Positions 58,361 through 64,000 of a stretch of 64,000 nucleotides of DNA are shown here, one piece after another. The stretch's first letter is position 1. Every line of letters begins with the position of its first letter. Origin of the DNA: Nephrocerus scutellatus (Eukaryota; Arthropoda; Insecta; Diptera; Pipunculidae); NCBI GenBank assembly GCA_947095585.1, contig OX352763.1:106805908-106869907 (forward strand). The letters run 5' to 3'. The position numbers and the translations under genes were made by a program. Under the pieces are notes generated by a model. The model had not been told where the DNA came from and did not search any database. It saw only the letters and a list, made by a program, of their open reading frames with translations.

Positions 58361-58849
58361 CCTATGAAAGACGCTACTTTAATTTAAATTGTTTCAGTCA
58401 CTGCTTTAATGTAATCTATATTTAGTATTTCACTATTTCTGACCAGGTCACCATTGTCCAGTGGTTTGATACCCCCGATTCATAATACAGCGCATCAACC
58501 TCGGGTCCTGCTGCTGAGCAACCCGCTGTATCTAGAAAAGCTGTTGAGCTTTCGATGGCCATGTTGGCCTCAACTGCTCGGTCTGCTGTTTTGCTGGAAC
58601 CAAACCCTACATAGATTTCAGACGGCGTAATCACACGGGCCTCATCTGTAACTTGCGAAGGCGTCAGAATTTAGGAAGTGGAATCAGCCACCTCTGATTC
58701 TCTGACGCATCCACAATCGTTCATGCATCTAGCGTCATCTCGGATAAATCCGGACGTTCTTCTAGTGGGAAGGCATTAGATGGGCTACTGATTCAGCAAC
58801 ACCGAAGTGGATTCATTAAATTGAACTAGCTAGAGAGAAGGCGACTAAA
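58361..58849. other. No recognised gene; possibly LINE 5' region
   Basis: A 70-codon minus-strand frame (58422-58634) has no known motif. Position suggests the 5' UTR or first ORF of the LINE that follows, but nothing confirms this. Confidence 0.35.
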
Positions 58850-60785
58850 TCATGCTTTACGCATGTGCAAGGACAGAGAGAGTGCTCTTGCCATCTCCAT
58901 CAGCTCCATCAGAGTGTTACAGGCGAACCTGCATCACGCGAAGAGCGCGTCCGCTACCCTCGACAAGCAAAAAATTCGCCAAGGAAAATATAACCCTTGA
59001 TCTCATCCAAGAGCCTTGGGTTATTAGCGGACAGATAAAAGATCTGCGGAACAGCAGAAGTAAGTTGATCTCTAAATGCGGAGAGCCAGAGCCAAGGGCG
59101 GCCTGCTTGATCGGCACCAACAACAACTTTTTTCCTGTTCCAGAATTCATATCAAAAGACCTGGTGGCCCTGCTGATTGAAGTTCTGGCCGAGAGGGAAC
59201 ACAAAAAATCGTGCGTGCTTCAGCTTATTTCAGCCCGGCGACGACGACATCATTCCGCCCCTAGAGGTCCAGGAGCTGATAGAGCACTGCCGGAACAGAA
59301 ACTTATACCTTATAGGATGCGATGCAAATAAACATCATGAGATCTGGGGCATTAGCGACCTCAATAGAAGGGTGAGTGTCTTTGAGAATATCTCAGTAGT
59401 AGTAATGTAGATATACTAAATAAAGGATCCAAACTTACCTTCATAAAGGCGATTTGCGAAGAGTCTATCTATTCAGTCTGTCTATTTATCTCCAACTTTG
59501 TTGAAAACTGGCATGTGTTTGACGAAGCCTCGCTGTCAGACCATCAACATATCAGGTTTGACCTTCCTGGCAAACTGGTACATACTTCAGCTAGATATGA
59601 TATAAATTCTACGAACTGGAATCTATGTCGGGGACTGTCCTCTCTAAATTAGACATGCTTGTCACATATATTAAGTTCACAGTGGACTTAAATGAGGCAG
59701 CTTAATGATGTGGTGCTATCTTCCTATCATGACAGCTGTGTCCCTAAAACCAGCTTTTGTTTATGAAAGGTTCCCTGGTGGAACGACCAGCTGGCTAAGC
59801 TTAGGAAAAAAGTCAGAAAACTCTTAACTCTGTTAAACGGACGAAGAGTTGGGACGACGACGAATATAGGTTCGCCCTTAGAGAGTACAACTCTGAATTA
59901 AGACGATCCAAACGTGCCACATGGAGGAAATGCTGCGAAAACCTTGTATAAATGCATCTGACCAAAGGGTCTGTATTACTAGTAAGGTAAATAGTTTATC
60001 CGGGAAAGACAAAAGCACTATCACTATTTTGTAAAGAAGATAGAAGGAAGTTTTCGTTCCAAGGAAGTGACCCTGTGTGCCTTCCTCGATATTGCGGGCG
60101 CTTTCGATAACACTGGCTACGACTTTTTTGCAAGTGCAATCAGTAGTAGGGGTATCGAAGATTCGACAAATCATTGGATAAGCGCCTTGCTTGAAAGTTG
60201 AGATATTCTTTCCTCCTCGGGAGGAGTATCTGTGTCTGTGACTGTAGTTAAGGGATGTCCTCAAGGAGGAGTGCTTTCTCCCCTTCTATGGTGATTGGTT
60301 ATACGGACGATTTGGTGATTCTTATTAGTGGTAAGCACGTAAGCATTGCACGACTATCACTAGTGTCAAGCAAGGTGCTTTACTACGCGTTTTAGAATGG
60401 TGCAGCAGAAAAGGACCATCCATGAGTACTTGCATAACCGTTCTAGTGCCTTTCACGAAAAGGAGAGTGGCGATTTGGGTCCTATCATCATTTAAGGCAC
60501 CACGTTAGATTATTCCAGTGAGGTTAAATATATCGGTGTCATCCTTGATAAACGGCTAAACTGGAATTCTCATATCAAGCCCGCCATCGAACGCGCCACT
60601 AAGGCCTTGTGGGCCAGTAGATGTCTCTACGGCATAACTTGGGGTCTAAATCCTAAAATGGTATATTGGGTGTACACAATGATGGTGAGACCGATTATCA
60701 CGTTCGCGGCCATCGTTTGGCCCTACGCAACAGCACTACCTAGGATGTCCAGCCACTAAGGATATACTATCGTTCATAAGGGTGG
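58850..60785 (+). mobile_element. I-clade LINE, endonuclease and RT, pseudogene
   Basis: Endonuclease blocks: KFAKENITLDLIQEPWV, EPEPRAACLIGTNNNFF, LVALLIEVLAEREHKK, then in another frame AYFSPGDDDIIPPLEV, NLYLIGCDANKHHEIWGI. SLSDHQHIRFDL ends the domain. The RT centre is largely missing. From 60060: VTLCAFLDIAGAF-type motif A, VVKGCPQGGVLSPLLW (motif B), IGYTDDLVILI (motif C), and EVKYIGVILDKRLNWNSHIK, ATKALWASRCLYG. Many frameshifts. Proteins of this type nick target DNA and copy their RNA there; this copy cannot. Confidence 0.8.
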
Positions 60786-60897
60786 TGGTCTCTTAAAATA
60801 AACAAACCCTAAGATAGATCTTTCAGGTCGTAGTGTCTGCCATAGAGGCTAGGGTATTATAAAAAAACATTAAAAAAGGATGTGATATTATTTTAAA

Positions 60898-61085
60898 TAT
60901 ATTTTAAACCTCAAATACTTAGCGTCTTTTAATTTATGGAATCATTTGCAAGTAAACCAGGTTTCCATTAACAAACTTTCCAACAATCTTCGTTTATTTT
61001 GTAATGTTCTAGTTGTTCTGGAACTACCACCTAATTCATTTTATACCTTTAAGGAGTCCAGTTATGCTTCAATAAGAGCATTTTT
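60898..61085 (+). repeat. Dispersed repeat shared with 49561-49770
   Basis: See the partner copy; the shared blocks are in the same order and orientation. 61086-61760 beyond it holds nothing I can identify. Confidence 0.5.
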
Positions 61086-61761
61086 TCATATAATATTTTA
61101 TCTTAAATTTATGACAGTGGCAATTATCTTATATATGCTGATCCAATTAATTTACCATTCGTGATTGCCAATTTCAGGCAAAAACTATGCGTGACACCGA
61201 CCAGTAATAAAAATTTACTGTTCGACTACTCTACGACGTAACGATCGTCCTAATGGAAAAGGTAAATAAACCGCTAACCGATTTAGTGTGATTTTTACAA
61301 CAAATAGCGTGAAAGCAAAATCAATCAATTTTGCAGTTTGGCAATTATCTTAATGGCGAAACGTCGAAAATCAGGGATAATCAGGAATTCTTGAAAGTCA
61401 CGAAAAATCACATCAATCGTGATTGCCATCTAACAGCGTAAAAAAATGCTGAAGTAAAAATCCGAAGATTGCAATAAGCTACCGAGAAAGAGAACAAGAT
61501 TCTTGTTGCATTAGGCCTTCCACGAATATGGGCGAGTCAGGTCAACTACTACCGATTGTGAATTAATTCCAATCACGCAATCAATGATTCTTCAGACTGT
61601 ATGTCCACCTTTTATTCGGTCTGTTTATCAATTAGTGAACGTTTGCGGAAATTGCTTTGCAAGCTTTGTCATTAGGAAGCTCTTCTACCAACCAGTAGTG
61701 TGGAATGAAATTCTGACAGGGGCAATGGAAAAATTTTCAAAACAAGTAAATGTAAAAAAAA

Positions 61762-62054
61762 GTGGGCACCGTGGCTCAGTGGATAGGAACATGGACTACT
61801 GGGCATGGGGTTCGTGGTTCGAATCTCAATAACACCAAAAGTATTTTTCACGGTGTCCCACCTCTCGCGAAAGTCTGACAAACGTCCGAGAGTAATAACT
61901 TGCCACGGAAAGCTTCTCAATTCGCCGTTCGGATCCGGCATTAAATTGTAGGTCCCCTCCATTTGTGTGTAAAAATATACATGCTCAACACAAATGGTTG
62001 CGAGAAGCCAGGCCTTGGACCGCACTGATGGTCTGTCGCGCCAAATATTATTAT
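61762..62054 (+). mobile_element. tRNA-derived SINE, full-length copy with TSD
   Basis: 293 bp, starting GTGGGCACCGTGGCTCAGTG. A box is at 61772-61783 (TGGCTCAGTGGA) and B box at 61816-61826 (GGTTCGAATCT). The body matches the copy at 9723, and the 3' end is GCGCCAAATATTATTATT. A perfect 15-bp target-site duplication (TAAATG followed by T and eight A) lies at 61747-61761 and 62055-62069. Confidence 0.9.
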
Positions 62055-62069
62055 TAAATGTAAAAAAAA

Positions 62070-62640
62070 CTACGCTTTGCGGGTACAAACTTTAATGTAT
62101 AGATCGACACACCCCGCACGCCATGCGCCACACAGTTGTATTATTTGGTAATAACTGCCAAATTATCTGTTTTTGAGGCCAAAGTATTTTCGTTTTTCCA
62201 CGCATCACAAGCGCCACACGAAAATAGCCCCACGCGTCACACGCGCGATATCAAAATTGGCCCTTGACATTGATGGCTATTAAAATGAGCTTCTGAGTCT
62301 CTTCGTAGTAGTGCAAAACAGAACATGTAACTATAAACAAGGAAAAATATTTGATGGCAAAAAAGAAGCTGTAGGGTAAAAATTATATCAAAAATCCAAC
62401 TAAATAAGTGCTCAAAAAACCAGCTTAAAACATCCATTTATTCAATCCAACCGTTCTTATACTGGTATGTTAACATCAAAATTCAAAACACAATCAGCAT
62501 AAGATGAAAATCAAATGATTTTCCAAGATCTATGAGGTACTTAAATACAACGACTCAGTGATTACCTTTTGACGTGACAACGTCTCACTCCAAGGTTTAA
62601 GAGGGTACATGTTCAAAAACTCAAATGTTAAATGTCACTA
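62070..62640. other. No recognised feature
   Basis: AT-rich sequence with a few CACGC-rich words near 62110-62250; no gene or repeat identified. Confidence 0.4.
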
Positions 62641-62643
62641 TTT

Positions 62644-62713
62644 AACAGATGTTAAGTTACGTTTTTAACAGATGTTAAGTTACGTTTTTAACAGATTTTA
62701 AGTAACGTTTTTT
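62644..62713 (+). repeat. 23-bp tandem repeat, three copies
   Basis: AACAGATGTTAAGTTACG plus a T run, starting at 62644, 62667 and 62690; the third copy has small changes (TTTTAAGTAACG). Confidence 0.9.
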
Positions 62714-62724
62714 AATATCCAATG

Positions 62725-63690
62725 GGATTTGGTCATGAGAAACTAGAGTTTTTGAACAAAGCAATTTATCAAGCGATTCGCATGAAATTCGGAATGTAGG
62801 ACTAATATGTGACTATAGGACTTGTTCCTATGGAAATTCTGGGATCTGGCCAATAGGGTCTGGGATTTTTGGAACCAAGCCATTTCTCTAGGGATTCGTA
62901 TGAAACTCGGAATGTAGGACTAATATGTGACTATAAGACTTGTTCCTATGGAAATTCTAGGATCTGGCCAATAGGGTCTGGGATTTTTGGAACCAAGCCA
63001 TTTCTTAAGGGATTCGTATGAAACTCGGAATGTAGGACTAAGATGTGACTATAAGATTTCTTCCTATGGAAATTCTGGAATATGATCATTATTGTCTGGA
63101 ATTTCTGGAATAAAGCAATTTCTCATGCGATTCGCATGAAATTCGAAATGTAGGACTAAGATGTGACTATAAGATTTCTTCCTATGGAAATTCTGGAATA
63201 TGATCATTATTGTCTGGAATTTCTGGAATAAAGCAATTTCTCAAGCGATTCGCATGAAATTCGGAATGTAGGACTAAGATGCGACTATAAAGGCTAAACT
63301 ATAATGCAATTTCGCCCCCTTACGTTAACGTCAAAATCCGACGAAATGCTTTCCAAAGATTCTAAAGTTTCTCATCCGACCAAAATGTAGTTTTGTCACC
63401 TCGACGAAATAACATATGACAACTGTCAAGTTTTCTTAAGAAAATGCGCTCGCCAGCGCACATCTAATCGATTGGCAAAGTAACGAAAGTATTGCGAACG
63501 CTATTATGGGCGCAGCATACATTTTCATTGTATTCGCACATTTAATCGTCGGGTTTTGACACTAGCGTAAAGAGATGAAATTACATTATAGTTCCGGCTT
63601 AAGACTTCTTCCTATGGGAATTCTGGAGTATGATCATTATGGTCTGGAATTTCGGGAACTAAGCAATTTCTCAAGCAACTCGTGCCTTTT
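62725..63690 (+). repeat. 118-bp satellite
   Basis: The word ATGAAA(T/C)TCGGAATGTAGG recurs at 62782, 62900, 63018, 63136 and 63254, exactly 118 bp apart, with blocks 'ttcctatggaaattctgg' and 'tctcaagcgattcg' between. The sixth unit is interrupted by the element at 63291-63599 and resumes in register at 63600. Neighbouring units differ by a few substitutions, with two sub-variants (GGATCTGGCCAATAGGG and GGAATATGATCATTATTG). Confidence 0.93.
63291..63599. mobile_element. 309-bp MITE, PIF/Harbinger-like
   Basis: Terminal inverted repeats of about 23 bp match at 19 positions (left AGGCTAAACTATAATGCAA, right end on the other strand AGCCGGAACTATAATGTAA). Duplicated TAA trinucleotides flank it (63288-63290, 63600-63602). 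Subtracting 309+3 bp restores the 118-bp satellite register exactly ('tcaagc' at 63241 and 63671 are 430 = 118+312 apart). A 3-bp TAA/TTA duplication is typical of PIF/Harbinger elements. No transposase frame is present. Confidence 0.85.
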
Positions 63691-64000
63691 AATTTAATCG
63701 TAATATTGGCCACAACGTCAAAGAATTTCACTCCAACCGCACGTAAATATTACACGCACATATTTTTTTAACAGCTCTTATGCTGCATGTTGGTCAAAAA
63801 TTCACTTTTAAGCCAATGCATTAAAGAAAAATCGACTGCGCAGTTTACGCAGCTACTTAAAATGGGATGCAAATAGCAAAATGTAAATGTCAAATTGTCG
63901 CCCTACAAGCAGACTGTAAGTCGGTTCAAAATATAGCCGCAATTTCGTGCATACCGACTGCCTGCCATTTTTTTGTGCAGCACAAGCTGCGAAGCTACTT
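63691..64000. other. No recognised feature
   Basis: Spacer to the window end; 'tttcactccaaccgcacgta' near 63726 resembles 48290. No gene seen. Confidence 0.4.

Overview
This window is eukaryotic nuclear DNA, most likely from a dipteran insect (probably a brachyceran fly). The reasons are AT-rich sequence, short GT-AG introns, CAG/CAA-type codon runs, a gut-type M14 carboxypeptidase with one 196-bp intron, and a dense load of RTE, I-clade and Jockey-like non-LTR retrotransposons and Tc1/mariner relics. Nothing looks prokaryotic. Only about 3 kb codes for host protein; most of the rest is transposon debris and satellite DNA.

Host genes. (1) 17123-17580, minus strand: the first coding exon of an unidentified gene, with a clean GTAAGT donor; its later exons were not found. 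(2) 30886-32413, plus strand: a complete two-exon secreted zinc carboxypeptidase with all catalytic residues and a Lys at the position that sets C-terminal residue preference. (3) 40045-45283, minus strand: the last three coding exons (418 residues) of a disordered, coiled-coil protein, possibly of the AKAP2/MISP-like family; its 5' exons are upstream of 45283 or outside the window. A promoter-like, non-repetitive stretch at 24.2-25.77 kb may hold a non-coding first exon.

Repeat landscape from left to right. C/A-rich minisatellites lie at 1-790, 5928-6375, 34890-35080 and (inverted) 49150-49560. Pieces of one RTE LINE family occur at 2951-5400, 9116-10095, 27735-30075, 33760-34440, 37665-38200, 41665-42180, 51630-52440 and 54762-56622, all broken and mostly internally deleted. 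Debris of an RNase H-bearing I-clade LINE lies at about 14-16.6, 22.7-24.2, 32.7-33.7, 40.8-41.2, 43.2-43.5, 52.4-53.3 and 58.2-60.8 kb. A second RTE-like LINE is at 35085-36535, 42182-42495 and 47990-48270. Tc1/mariner relics are at 46088-46805, 51846-52010 and 54593-57285.

Satellites. Seven almost identical 310-bp monomers derived from the C-terminal region of an I-clade LINE fill 19751-21920, with diverged monomers on both sides. A 1.7-kb heptanucleotide (AATTGTG) array fills 25855-27560, and a related (ATATGTG) array lies at 30078-30320 across an RTE copy. A 118-bp satellite at 62725-63690 is split by a 309-bp element with the hallmarks of a PIF/Harbinger MITE.

A tRNA-derived SINE of about 290 bp is seen in two complete copies with target-site duplications, one 5'-inverted copy and several fragments. 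Its 3' end resembles the RTE 3' end, which suggests the RTE mobilised it.
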